DNA of 64,000 nt from JADFRD01 sp964491015 (GCA_964491015.1 CAZBEY010000002.1:24693-88692); one strand, 5' to 3'; positions 36,223 to 44,516 are shown, counted from the first letter of the stretch. The notes: generated from the letters alone by a model not told the origin. Made by a program: numbers and translations.

Positions 36223-36315
36223 CTTTACATAAAAAGATTTTTTAGCATTATTTAATGTAAAACGTAAATATTTAAAACGTAAACTGTGATCCTTTACATA
36301 ATTACGTTTTAAATA
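36223..36315. promoter_or_regulatory. Cluster of ACGTAA/TTACGT and CTTTACATAA repeats (operator-like)
   Basis: A perfect 14-bp inverted repeat, TATTTAAAACGTAA (36269-36282) and TTACGTTTTAAATA (36302-36315), lies upstream of the lamin-tail gene. AAAACGTAAA also occurs as direct copies at 36259 and 36274. CTTTACATAA is repeated at 36223-36232 and 36292-36301. The whole stretch 36166-36319 is AT-rich and non-coding. Repeated ordered motifs ahead of a surface-protein gene suggest regulation, but no regulator is known. Confidence 0.45.
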
Positions 36316-36319
36316 ATTA

Positions 36320-36445
36320 TTAATCACCGTATTGAACTTTATTTCCCTCTGAATCTGTTTTGATTAAAATGATATCTGATTCACCATTTTCAAACAAGAC
36401 TCCAAATAAAAATAATATTAATGGTTTAAGAAAATAGTTATTCAT
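36320..36445 (-). CDS. Small ORF, 41 aa, with signal-like N-terminus
   Basis: ATG at 36445-36443 is preceded by GAGAGG at a normal ribosome-binding distance. The product begins MNNYFLKPLILFLFGVLF, a possible signal or membrane segment, and continues ENGESDIILIKTDSEGNKVQ, ending YGD. The ILIKTDSEGN piece resembles one blade of the repeat seen in exported beta-propeller proteins. It may therefore be the stump of a larger decayed gene or a genuine small protein. It lies inside a relic region. Confidence 0.45.
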   Translation of the reverse strand: MNNYFLKPLILFLFGVLFENGESDIILIKTDSEGNKVQYGD

Positions 36446-36600
36446 ACCAACCTCTCATATTTGAACAAATAACAAGGATCATTTTAATAGACAATCACGG
36501 AAAAATCAAATTTTATAATCTTTCGAAAATCTTCAATTTTGCAAAAGTTAAAAACTTCCGCAAAGTTAATTGGTTAAGCAGGCAAACAATAAACTATTAT

Positions 36601-36711
36601 TCATTTTTCCTGCCAGCGCTGATATTCTTCAAACACTGTCTTCGGACAGGCACCAAAAGAGCCGTGGTTGAGAAAAGTAATTTCAAGATTTAAAAGATAT
36701 AAATCTTTCAT
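36601..36711 (-). pseudogene. Truncated class V aminotransferase / isopenicillin-N epimerase-like fragment
   Basis: A 36-codon frame from ATG 36711 to TGA 36601 encodes LNLEITFLNHGSFGACPKTV then FEEYQRWQEK. This matches the start of PLP-dependent class V enzymes of the isopenicillin N epimerase group, in which the FLNHGSFG motif is followed by a helix ending in QRW-x-x. The rest of the normally 380-400-residue enzyme is missing, and downstream sequence shows no continuation in any frame. It is read as a deletion relic. A UUCG-like hairpin (CTGTC TTCG GACAG) lies within it. Confidence 0.65.
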
Positions 36712-36750
36712 TTATGAATTCACTCTGAAAGATCAAATTACCAAGTCGTT

Positions 36751-36778
36751 CTTATGCAGGACGTGACGCCCTGCATAA
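36751..36778. repeat. 10-bp perfect hairpin downstream of pepC
   Basis: CTTATGCAGG (36751-36760) and CCTGCATAAG (36769-36778) flank an 8-base loop, 40-65 bp after the pepC stop (minus strand). There is no T run, so it is not a classical terminator. It could stabilise the mRNA 3' end or be a palindromic repeat remnant at the edge of the relic region. Confidence 0.5.
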
Positions 36779-36815
36779 GTAAAGCAGGAAGCCACTTTCG
36801 AAGGCCACACATTTT

Positions 36816-38156
36816 TTATTTCGCCAATGCTCCCATAGGATCCCACGGTGGTAGATGTACCGGATCTTTTTGGTAAACAGCTAATTCGTCTTTCGTGAGA
36901 TAATCTTTATGAACCACTACCTCGTACGTATATTCATCAAACCAGGAATCAGTCATAATATCGAAACCTTCGTCCCCGCGCTTATCTCCCCAACTGTTTT
37001 CAACCCGCCATTTCCGAGGTAAGCCCTCGTTACCCAGATCGACACCTGTAAACAACATAGCATGTGTCATCTGGCTATCGCCGTATTCCAGACGATCTCC
37101 TTTCGTCATGGGAAATTTTGTGCTGTAAAACAATTCATAATCAAAAATGGCCATATCCATAACACCCAGATTTTTATGAAAATGTTTTCCCACATCGCAT
37201 CCAAACCATACGGGATGATCTTCTTTGATGGATGAGGCAGCGGCTTCTTTCAGTCGCTTTGACGGAAGATTTAGATAACGAATGATTTCTCCCTCCACAA
37301 CATTACCTAAATAATCCACTGTGTAAACTTCATTAAATATTTTATCTGACATGGGGCAGTGAATCATGCAAACATATTCATTGATGTTTAATCCCACATG
37401 ATCTTTGAAAAAAGTATTCGGAGTCAAGTTCTCAAATCGGTAGAACTTTTTATCTTTATCACGTACCTGCCAGTCGAATGTTTCCGGGGGAGTTCCCAGA
37501 CTGATGGTTAACATTTGATAGACGGTACCTAACATATCATCTTTCATGGTCATTAGTTCCTTAGTGTCAGCTCCATCCCCATGGGCCGACCTTAGATCCT
37601 TAGCAAATCCCCGGAGTTTGCGGGTGATCATTCGATTCATACGCATGGACTGACTGGACTGATAACTTTCCGGCATTTCCGATTGAGGAAGAACGCCGTA
37701 TTTATTGATCAGATTGGTAAACATATGCCACTGACCTCCATCCTGTATTGGGTCTGTTAGCAAATGCATGACTAACCGACCATCCCGAGGTTCATCTGCA
37801 GTTTTAATAATATTTTCAAGGAAATAATTGGATTTCTCCAATTTATCACAAAACATAAAATAATTTTGGCTGAATTCAAATTTTTTCAGGTTGTATTTTC
37901 TCCCTAAATAAATTCGAAAAAAGTTCAATCCTGCAAACCCCCAACAACGACCGCTGGACTTCTGATTGGTAACCTTCATCTGACCTGAAACCATTTCAGA
38001 AAATGTATGATCGATTTTACGGAAGGCTTCCCAGTCCATTGCCAAGTCCATCACATCACCACGAACGGCGGCATTTCTTGCCAAGCGAACTTGAGGATTA
38101 TTATTAGCCAATTCGCGGTAATTACTGATATGTTTCAATGATATTTTATTATTCAC
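36816..38156 (-). CDS. pepC: Aminopeptidase C (bleomycin hydrolase family, C1B)
   Basis: A 446-residue papain-fold cysteine aminopeptidase of the cytoplasm. The catalytic triad is Cys71 (NQKSSGRCWGFAG), His365 (MTHAMLFTG) and Asn387 (VENSWGD). Length and the long insertion between Cys and His fit the hexameric PepC/bleomycin hydrolase group. The C-terminal tail that usually plugs the active site is present (DPMGALAK). It overlaps the DUF190 gene by four bases and so follows the crcB transcript. Confidence 0.95.
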   Translation of the reverse strand: MNNKISLKHISNYRELANNNPQVRLARNAAVRGDVMDLAMDWEAFRKIDHTFSEMVSGQMKVTNQKSSGRCWGFAGLNFFRIYLGRKYNLKKFEFSQNYFMFCDKLEKSNYFLENIIKTADEPRDGRLVMHLLTDPIQDGGQWHMFTNLINKYGVLPQSEMPESYQSSQSMRMNRMITRKLRGFAKDLRSAHGDGADTKELMTMKDDMLGTVYQMLTISLGTPPETFDWQVRDKDKKFYRFENLTPNTFFKDHVGLNINEYVCMIHCPMSDKIFNEVYTVDYLGNVVEGEIIRYLNLPSKRLKEAAASSIKEDHPVWFGCDVGKHFHKNLGVMDMAIFDYELFYSTKFPMTKGDRLEYGDSQMTHAMLFTGVDLGNEGLPRKWRVENSWGDKRGDEGFDIMTDSWFDEYTYEVVVHKDYLTKDELAVYQKDPVHLPPWDPMGALAK

Positions 38157-38497
38157 TTTTGTCTCCTGTCTTCTTTTCGATAAAAATGTATTTCTACTTT
38201 TTCCATAGTAGCCATCCCCTCTTTAATTACATGGTCAATTTGTTCCATAAATGATTCTATTTTTCCCCGCTCGTCAACGATTTCCACCACAACGGGTAAA
38301 TCGTCGGACATTCGTAGTATTTTCGCTGTATGGATTTGATTGTGAGTCCCGTAACCCTCCATACCTCTTAGCGCTGTCGCACCAGCTAATCCGGCTTCTC
38401 GAGATTTCCTGATAATCCATTCATAAAGTGGAATACCTTCAATTTTATCAGATTCTCCAATATATATTCTTAATAAATGTCCTTTTTCCTTAAACAT
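38153..38497 (-). CDS. DUF190 protein linked to CrcB
   Basis: A 114-residue PII-like small protein (DUF190). The motifs LLRIYIGESDKIEG, PLYEWIIRKSREAGLAGATA, RGMEGYG and VVEIVDERGKIESF are characteristic. DUF190 genes are commonly found beside crcB fluoride channels, as here (9-bp gap), and a regulatory role in fluoride efflux is suspected. It overlaps pepC by four bases. Confidence 0.93.
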   Translation of the reverse strand: MFKEKGHLLRIYIGESDKIEGIPLYEWIIRKSREAGLAGATALRGMEGYGTHNQIHTAKILRMSDDLPVVVEIVDERGKIESFMEQIDHVIKEGMATMEKVEIHFYRKEDRRQK

Positions 38498-38506
38498 AAT
38501 TATCCT

Positions 38507-38884
38507 CTATATGAGTTTGGTTGCATTCATACCCAACCAGACTGCGATTAATCCAAAACCAACATTCCCAAAAATATTACCCAGGGCAGGAATGAGTTGA
38601 CCGTCCCGAATCATATAATATGTTTCCATACCAAAAGATGAAAATGTTGTAAATCCGCCCAGAAAACCTACCAGTAAAAATAATCGGACTTCCGGAGAAA
38701 ATACATTACGCATTTCAACCAGTCCGCCTATAACTCCAATCAGGAAACATCCTAGAATATTTACAAACAGAGTACCATAGGGGAACATGGGATTATTTAA
38801 CCAACGGTGGATGAATCCTCCGGCGCCATATCGCATGATTGACCCAAAAAATCCTCCGATTCCAATGATAATTAGTTTTAGCAT
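38507..38884 (-). CDS. crcB: Fluoride channel CrcB/Fluc
   Basis: A 125-residue four-helix membrane protein that forms dual-topology dimers exporting fluoride. Visible hallmarks are GGFFGSIMRYG, GTLFVNILGCFLIG (pore Asn) and GFLGGFTTFSSFGMET (phenylalanine track). Only 23 bp separate it from the DJ-1 gene, so no fluoride riboswitch can be accommodated; expression probably comes from the upstream operon. Confidence 0.95.
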   Translation of the reverse strand: MLKLIIIGIGGFFGSIMRYGAGGFIHRWLNNPMFPYGTLFVNILGCFLIGVIGGLVEMRNVFSPEVRLFLLVGFLGGFTTFSSFGMETYYMIRDGQLIPALGNIFGNVGFGLIAVWLGMNATKLI

Positions 38885-38907
38885 CAGATATGAATTCCAA
38901 TCACAAT

Positions 38908-39465
38908 TTATTTTTCGATTACAGCTAATAAACTTTTATTTATTTCTAGAACTTTATCTGGGCCAAACAGCCTTTTTACTAAAGCGAACGCAAATGCCAA
39001 GGCCGATCCACAAGCCTGCCCGGTAATAATATTAGTATCTTCAATCACATTGATTCCCTGATAATCGCCGGATAATATTTCATGGGATGAATTCGGGTGG
39101 GCAGTTACTTTTTTCCCTGAGATGATTCCAGCCTTATCAAGCACAACCGGCGCTGCGCAGATTGCAGCAACAATTTTCCCCTTGTCAGCGGCATCTTGGA
39201 TTAATGCCAAAACATTTTCATTTTCTGCCAGGTTGGTCGCACCGGGAAGACCGCCCGGAAGTACAATCATATCCCAATCTTTTGTTTTTTCTTCTTCGAT
39301 GACACTATCTGCTATCATAGGGATTCCATGGGCACCCGTTACATTTCGCTTCCCCAGCCCGGCGGTGATAACAGTCCCACCTGCTCGTCTCAAAATATCA
39401 ATGATAGTAACCGCTTCAATTTCTTCAAATCCCTCAGCCAAGGGAACTAATATACGCTTAAACAT
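38908..39465 (-). CDS. DJ-1/PfpI (YajL/ThiJ) family protein
   Basis: A 185-residue DJ-1 superfamily protein. The nucleophile elbow is AAICAAPVVLDKAG with Cys near residue 104. ILVPLAEGFEEIEAV carries the conserved Glu that tunes the cysteine, and VTAHPN follows. Proteins of this subgroup act as glyoxalases, deglycases or redox chaperones; the exact role cannot be read. It lies 17 bp after plsC on the same strand. Confidence 0.92.
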   Translation of the reverse strand: MFKRILVPLAEGFEEIEAVTIIDILRRAGGTVITAGLGKRNVTGAHGIPMIADSVIEEEKTKDWDMIVLPGGLPGATNLAENENVLALIQDAADKGKIVAAICAAPVVLDKAGIISGKKVTAHPNSSHEILSGDYQGINVIEDTNIITGQACGSALAFAFALVKRLFGPDKVLEINKSLLAVIEK

Positions 39466-39482
39466 AATGCTTTTATCTTCGA

Positions 39483-40193
39483 TTAATGTTGATTAATAAG
39501 TGTTTTTACTCGATTTCTGACCGTGTCTTTTAATAAATTTAAATCCATTCCACCATATTCTTCTCTGGTAATCGGATCGCCAAATTTTATGGTCAAAATA
39601 CCCGGATTTAATCTCCAGTCCATTTTCTTTTTCGCATTATAGGCGCCAAATAAGGCTACCGGCACCAAAGTAACTCCCGTATTCAGGGCGACATGAAAGG
39701 GACCTTTTTTGAATTGACCCAGTTCCCCGGTGAGCGTTCTGGTGCCTTCGGGAGATATTAAAAATGAAATTCCCTTCTGGATGGCTTCTTCAGCGTAATC
39801 GAGGCTGTGAATTGCCTGGTCAATTTGTTTTCTTTTGATCGGAATAGCACCATGCCTCCGAACCAGCCAACCCCAGACGGGATATGAAAATTGAAAATGA
39901 GCGCCAACAGCTGTAAAATAATGATTGATTGCTCCCCCAAACATGAAAGGATCAATCATGGATTCATGATTAAATAAATATAAATAAGGCTGACCCCGTT
40001 TATCCGGCGGTGTTCCTTCCACTTTTAACCATTGTCCGATGCTCAATAACATTAGTCTGCAAGCAATTTTGACAACAGGGTACAACTTTGTTGGATGAAT
40101 AAAATATGTAAGTAATATATAAAATACGGCGAATAGAAAAAATGTTGTCAATCCAATTGGCCATAAAATGATAGAAATAATTGTTTTAAACAT
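39483..40193 (-). CDS. plsC: 1-acyl-glycerol-3-phosphate acyltransferase (PlsC family)
   Basis: A 236-residue membrane acyltransferase. The HX4D motif is NHESMIDPFMFG and the substrate-binding motif is SPEGTRTLTGELGQFKKGP. N-terminal hydrophobic residues (about 4-30) anchor it in the inner membrane. It would make phosphatidic acid from lysophosphatidic acid. Its start overlaps the mutY stop by eight bases. Confidence 0.92.
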   Translation of the reverse strand: MFKTIISIILWPIGLTTFFLFAVFYILLTYFIHPTKLYPVVKIACRLMLLSIGQWLKVEGTPPDKRGQPYLYLFNHESMIDPFMFGGAINHYFTAVGAHFQFSYPVWGWLVRRHGAIPIKRKQIDQAIHSLDYAEEAIQKGISFLISPEGTRTLTGELGQFKKGPFHVALNTGVTLVPVALFGAYNAKKKMDWRLNPGILTIKFGDPITREEYGGMDLNLLKDTVRNRVKTLINQH

Positions 40194-41265
40194 TCTGGTT
40201 ATTTTTTTTCATTAATGAAAATATCTTATGATTGGCTTTGGGAAAAGCATATTGTTTTATTTGCGACGGATTGATCCATTGATATTTCTGTTTCGAATTC
40301 ACTCGTGTACCATTTTTAACGGAACAATGAAATGATGTCATTCGAATCGAAAAGTGAGTATAGACATGTTTAAAACTCCCAATAGTGGATTCAATCGTTA
40401 CATTTAGCCCGCATTCGTCCATAATTTTTCTTGATAAAGCCTCAATTTGGTTTTCTCTTGTTTTTATTTTTCCCCCGGGGAATTCCCAAAGACCTCCCAA
40501 ATGCTTTTTATTCTCCCTAAGCAGAATGAGAAATTTATCTTCCTTCCAGATGACTCCCGTGACGACATTGTATTGGGGCGATCTTTTTTTGATAGAGCGT
40601 TTCGGATAAGCTTCCGGAATACCTGTTAATATAGCACCGCAATAATCCGTGATGGGACATTCGTGGCAATGGGCTTGGTTGGACCGGCAAATAGAACTTC
40701 CTAAGTCCATAAGCGCTTCATTGATATCTCCGGGGTGGCGGTAGTTCATCCATTGCTCTAAATGATTCCGAATCATTTTTCTATTGTAAGGCGTATCCTG
40801 TTTTTTTCTCAAAACTCTTGATAGCACTCTAATAATATTTCCATCTAAAGCGGGAATCTTTTTTCCATAGCCAATAGATAGAACAGCAGCTGCAATATAA
40901 TCACCCACACCCGGTAGTTTTTTAAATTCACTTAATTCACGAGGGATCTCTCCATCATATTCATTTGCTACGATTTTAACTGCTTTATGAAAATTTCTGC
41001 AACGATTGTAGTACCCCAAGCCCTCCCACATTTTTAATAATTCGCTAACACCTGCCTCTGCTGCGTCTATTAAGGATGGATAGTTTTGAAGCCATTTTTG
41101 ATAATATGGTACCACTGTCTCTACCTGCGTTTGCTGCAACATCACTTCAGACAACCATATTTTATACGGGTCTTTTGTTCTGCGCCACGGTATATCTCGC
41201 TTATTTTCTCCATACCAATTCATCAGCATTTCAACAACAATACTTGTATTATACAATTTATTCAC
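40186..41265 (-). CDS. mutY: Adenine DNA glycosylase MutY
   Basis: A 359-residue base-excision enzyme that removes A opposite 8-oxoG. The HhH-GPD core includes SEVMLQQTQVETVVPYY (catalytic Glu), LPGVGDYIAAAVLS and PALDGNIIRVLSR (catalytic Asp). The [4Fe-4S] loop is C-x6-C-x2-C-x5-C (CRSNQAHCHECPITDYC). The C-terminal NUDIX-like 8-oxoG reader domain starts near 230 (NVVTGVIWKEDKFLILLREN, GGLWEFPGGKIK). The start is GTG at 41265, overlapping the MarR gene by eight bases. Confidence 0.95.
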   Translation of the reverse strand: MNKLYNTSIVVEMLMNWYGENKRDIPWRRTKDPYKIWLSEVMLQQTQVETVVPYYQKWLQNYPSLIDAAEAGVSELLKMWEGLGYYNRCRNFHKAVKIVANEYDGEIPRELSEFKKLPGVGDYIAAAVLSIGYGKKIPALDGNIIRVLSRVLRKKQDTPYNRKMIRNHLEQWMNYRHPGDINEALMDLGSSICRSNQAHCHECPITDYCGAILTGIPEAYPKRSIKKRSPQYNVVTGVIWKEDKFLILLRENKKHLGGLWEFPGGKIKTRENQIEALSRKIMDECGLNVTIESTIGSFKHVYTHFSIRMTSFHCSVKNGTRVNSKQKYQWINPSQIKQYAFPKANHKIFSLMKKNNQNV

Positions 41266-41683
41266 TTTTCAACAACATTTTGGATAGCGACCAATGGAAG
41301 GAAGAAAGAATTTCTTTGACCTCGTCTCTGTCGTCAATCGGTATAGCATTATATACTATTAGGCCTAAATCATCTATCTTTTCTTCTAACGCTGCTTGAA
41401 TTTCTTCGCCTTTTGCCGTTAAAAATAGCAATGAAATACGCTTGTCATTTTCATGTTTCGTCTTATAGGCCCAACCTCTCTTAAGGAGGACATCAACTAA
41501 TCTTGTTAGGGTACTATTATCAACACCAATATGCTGCGATAGAGATGTCATATCGATTCCATCGTCCGGAATACTGGAAACGAGTAATATTTGAGGAAGA
41601 GTAATCTCCCCACCCGCTAATCTGGATCTGAACAATCGTTGTAAATCGATGAGGAATTGTTTTAGTAAATCGCCAAAGTCCAT
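41258..41683 (-). CDS. MarR-family transcriptional regulator
   Basis: A winged-helix repressor of about 141 residues from ATG 41683 (MDFGDLLKQFL). The DNA-reading region is DMTSLSQHIGVDNSTLTRLV followed by the wing KHENDKRISLLFLTAKG. A TTG in frame at 41698 lies inside the operator-like palindrome and is less likely to be used. No Shine-Dalgarno sequence precedes the ATG. The gene opens a transcript with mutY, plsC, DJ-1 and perhaps crcB. A stress-responsive role is plausible but unproven. Confidence 0.9.
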   Translation of the reverse strand: MDFGDLLKQFLIDLQRLFRSRLAGGEITLPQILLVSSIPDDGIDMTSLSQHIGVDNSTLTRLVDVLLKRGWAYKTKHENDKRISLLFLTAKGEEIQAALEEKIDDLGLIVYNAIPIDDRDEVKEILSSFHWSLSKMLLKSE

Positions 41684-41685
41684 GT

Positions 41686-41709
41686 TTGTATAATACAAAT
41701 ATTATACAA
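41686..41709 (-). promoter_or_regulatory. Perfect 24-bp inverted repeat overlapping the marR promoter
   Basis: TTGTATAATA (41686-41695) and TATTATACAA (41700-41709) are perfect 10-bp arms around 4 bases, ending two bases before the MarR ATG. On the minus strand a TTGCTT element is followed 18 bp later by TATTAT, so the palindrome covers the likely -10 box. Transcription would begin almost at the ATG. Self-repression by the MarR protein is inferred. Confidence 0.6.
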
Positions 41710-41721
41710 TATAAAGCAATA

Positions 41722-42051
41722 TTAGCTTATTTTTGCTCCATTTGGCATTGGTTTATCCAATTCCAGTAAAACAATGCCTCCACCTTTTCCATCAGCTCCC
41801 AGAACAAGAACCTCCGAAGTGAAAGAAGCAATTTTCATTGGCGCGAAATTCACGACAGCGATGACTTGTTTATTCATCAATTCTTCGATAGTATATTGGT
41901 TTGCGATTTGTGCGCTGGATTTGCGGAGGCCAAATCCACCAAAATCAATTTTTAGCTGATACGCCGGCCGTTCTGCCTCAGGGAACTCTCTGACCCCAAT
42001 AATGGTGCCAACCCGGAATTCTACCTTTTTAAATTGGTCTATTGTAATCAA
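41722..42051 (-). CDS. csaA: CsaA-like tRNA-binding domain protein
   Basis: A 109-residue OB-fold protein of the EMAP/CsaA group. The family blocks are VEFRVGTIIGVREFPEAERP, AYQLKIDFGGFGLRKSSAQI and QVIAVVNFAPMKIASFTSEV, with GADGKGGGIVLL at the end. CsaA has been described as a tRNA-binding, export-linked chaperone in Bacillus. It sits between the marR promoter and the lipase gene on the same strand. Confidence 0.92.
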   Translation of the reverse strand: MITIDQFKKVEFRVGTIIGVREFPEAERPAYQLKIDFGGFGLRKSSAQIANQYTIEELMNKQVIAVVNFAPMKIASFTSEVLVLGADGKGGGIVLLELDKPMPNGAKIS

Positions 42052-42068
42052 TTTTCTATTTTATTACT

Positions 42069-43289
42069 TTATTTTGGTAAAGACCAGAGTAGGGCACAAT
42101 GGTTGGATAATAATGTTAAAATTGTATTTAGGTCCCCTTCATTTAATCCATGGCCCATCAGTACTTTATGATCCATATACACTGTTTTTATATGATACCA
42201 TTGTCCTGGGATCAACAGTTCTCCCGGACGATATTCTGCAATGGGATCGGGGCCGTTCTGTCCTGTTGTGGGCCCATATTGAGAAACCGTATTGACGATC
42301 CCATCATTTTCATACCAAGTGGAATCTGTTGAACTGCCATCTGACCAATAGGCTTTATTCCTACCCATTGCTCGGGCGTTTGCTCTGAGGATCATGCTCA
42401 TGGATTCATTGGGGACATGATATCCACTGGCGCTATCCAATCGCGTGTTAGATGTTGAAAAAGAAAAATAATAAATATTTGAATTCGCAGGAGCTAATGT
42501 ATTCAAAACCCGAGCTCCTTCTATACTCACATCCCATGAACAAATATTTTTAGTCCTCCAGGCAGGGTGTTCTCTCATGCGCCGGAAATAAGAAGACCAA
42601 GTTTCATTTTCTTCTTTTTCGAATCCCCATTGCTGTAGATCAAAATTGTAAAAATCATTACCGACAATTGCTGCCAAACCGATAAAATCTTGTAGAAACG
42701 GAATTGTCTTAGTAACAATATCTGACAAAGTCGAGCCATTATGGGGTGTTGAAATCGTTGTAATTGATTTTATCCAATTTTCATGGATGGTTCCCAATAG
42801 TAAACTCTCTTCAGGAATGGTACCGGCAGAATCACTATAAATAACATTTTCCAATAAATATTGCAGCATCCTGGCAGTTTGGCCGCCCATGCTGTGTCCT
42901 ATAATGTGGACTGGATGGGATTCATCCCATTGAGGATACATACCGATATAGTTTTTCTCCGGTGGTTTTTGCTTTAGACCATAGGTTTCACAATGTCCGC
43001 TGCCATAATCAACTTGACCGCCTTTTATTTGATAAAAAAGCTCAACTGCCCGGTCCCAGTTTGAGGATACCGGCCCCACGGATGCGGTGTATACTTCATA
43101 CCCCTGTTCCCGAAGATAGTCTTCATAATCATATTTACCTCCCCAGTATTTGTAACCTGTCATTTCATCCGTTCCCCAACCCATAAATCCGTGTACCAAT
43201 ATAATGGGATATCGGTTTTCAGCAAAAACTGTTGAAAATACTAATGTAACTATCCACAAGAGACGGCAGGATAATCTAATTAATTTCAT
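42069..43289 (-). CDS. Secreted lipase, family I.5-like
   Basis: A 406-residue alpha/beta hydrolase with a signal peptide (about 1-23). YPIILVHGFMGWG forms the oxyanion region and GHSMGGQTAR holds the nucleophile Ser133. WGGKYDYEDYLREQGYEVYT and VDYGSGHCETYG recall the zinc-binding extra domain of thermoalkaliphilic Bacillus/Staphylococcus lipases. There the last motif normally has two histidines; here the second is Tyr. A short hydrophobic region in the signal and no sorting tail suggest periplasmic or type II-like export. Confidence 0.85.
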   Translation of the reverse strand: MKLIRLSCRLLWIVTLVFSTVFAENRYPIILVHGFMGWGTDEMTGYKYWGGKYDYEDYLREQGYEVYTASVGPVSSNWDRAVELFYQIKGGQVDYGSGHCETYGLKQKPPEKNYIGMYPQWDESHPVHIIGHSMGGQTARMLQYLLENVIYSDSAGTIPEESLLLGTIHENWIKSITTISTPHNGSTLSDIVTKTIPFLQDFIGLAAIVGNDFYNFDLQQWGFEKEENETWSSYFRRMREHPAWRTKNICSWDVSIEGARVLNTLAPANSNIYYFSFSTSNTRLDSASGYHVPNESMSMILRANARAMGRNKAYWSDGSSTDSTWYENDGIVNTVSQYGPTTGQNGPDPIAEYRPGELLIPGQWYHIKTVYMDHKVLMGHGLNEGDLNTILTLLSNHCALLWSLPK

Positions 43290-43417
43290 TATGTTTTTTT
43301 AATAGGAAATATTTATGGTTATTAATTTAGTAGGAAATGAATTGAATAATTTTCCAGTCTGATTAAGAAGATAAGAATAAATATTTTGATTCATTATTCC
43401 AAGCGTAATGGTGGAAA

Positions 43418-43438
43418 ACGCTCAAATATGTTGAGCGT
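43418..43438 (-). terminator. Hairpin terminator after glnII
   Basis: ACGCTCAA (43418-43425) and TTGAGCGT (43431-43438) form an 8-bp perfect stem with a 5-base loop. On the minus strand it is followed by a short T run (GCGTTTTCC) 32 bp after the glnII stop. The rest of the gap to the lipase (43290-43417) shows nothing else. Confidence 0.65.
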
Positions 43439-43469
43439 CTTGATCTCTGCCCGTATCAAAAGAAAGGAC

Positions 43470-44480
43470 TTAGCCGCAGCAGGTTTTAATTAATGCAGTG
43501 CAAACCTCATAGGGATCCATATTAGCAGCCGGACGGCGGTCCTCAAGATAACCGCGGCCATTGTTTGCTGTAGCCATAGGTATACGAATAGATGCACCCC
43601 GGTCGCTTACTCCATATCGGAATTCGTGGATTGAACAAGTTTCGTGAAGTCCGGTTAATCGTTCTTCGTTGTGGGCGCCATAAACAGCAATATGTTCTTC
43701 ATGTTTTTTGCCCAAAGCTTCACACGCATCTATAATAACTTGCATTCCACCGTCCTCACGCATGGATTTTGTGCTGAAATTGGTATGAGCACCCGCACCA
43801 TTCCAGTCTCCTGAAACCGGTTTGGGGTGAAGGGTTGCATTGACCCCATAATCTTCGGCAATACGATATAATATCCAGCGTGCTAACCACAGTTGGTCAG
43901 CGGCCTCAGGAGCCCCCATGGGTCCGATTTGAAATTCCCACTGCCCCGGCATCACTTCTGCATTTATTCCCGAAAGAGCAATTCCCGCATCCACACAAGC
44001 TTCCATATGTTCCTCCACGATATCTCTGCCGAATACTTCGTCTGCCCCGACTCCGCAATAAAAGGGACCTTGTGGAGCAGGGTATCCCCCCTCGGGCCAG
44101 CCTAAGGGCGAACGGCCTACAAAAAAAGTATACTCCTGTTCAATTCCAAACAAAGATTCATGATCTTTATAAACCTCTGCCGCTTGCACTAATTGAGCCC
44201 GGGTATTAGATTTATGTACTGATTCGTCAGGCAAACGAACTTCATTCAATATCAATACGTCATCTCCACCGCGAATGGGATCAGGCGTAATGTAAACAGG
44301 CTTCAGTAAACAATCGCTATTACTGCCTTCGGCCTGCATGGTGCTGGAACCATCGAAACCCCAAATAGGAATATTTTCCAATCCCTTGACAGGCCCATCA
44401 ATTACTTTTGTTTTTGAACGAAGTTTAGCCGTTGGTGTATGACCATCTATCCATATATACTCAGCTTTTATTTTTGACAT
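43470..44480 (-). CDS. glnII: Glutamine synthetase, eukaryotic-type GSII
   Basis: A 336-residue ATP-dependent ammonia-assimilating enzyme. The short length and motifs are those of GSII: WGFDGSSTMQAEGSNSDCLL, FGIEQEYTFF, PGQWEFQIGP, NGAGAHTNFSTKSMR and DRGASIRIPM with the closing ENRRP-like EDRRPAANMDPYEV. GSI would be about 470 residues and carry the adenylylation Tyr loop, which is absent. The gene lies 36 bp downstream of an Lrp/AsnC regulator on the same strand. GSII is a minority form in bacteria. Confidence 0.95.
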   Translation of the reverse strand: MSKIKAEYIWIDGHTPTAKLRSKTKVIDGPVKGLENIPIWGFDGSSTMQAEGSNSDCLLKPVYITPDPIRGGDDVLILNEVRLPDESVHKSNTRAQLVQAAEVYKDHESLFGIEQEYTFFVGRSPLGWPEGGYPAPQGPFYCGVGADEVFGRDIVEEHMEACVDAGIALSGINAEVMPGQWEFQIGPMGAPEAADQLWLARWILYRIAEDYGVNATLHPKPVSGDWNGAGAHTNFSTKSMREDGGMQVIIDACEALGKKHEEHIAVYGAHNEERLTGLHETCSIHEFRYGVSDRGASIRIPMATANNGRGYLEDRRPAANMDPYEVCTALIKTCCG

Positions 44481-44516
44481 ATTTTTTTCCTTGTTGGCTT
44501 TCTTTGGGGTGAGGGC

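Noticed and set aside
38885..38907. Fluoride riboswitch before crcB
   Set aside because: Only 23 bp separate crcB from the DJ-1 gene; a riboswitch needs about 60 or more and no matching fold is seen.
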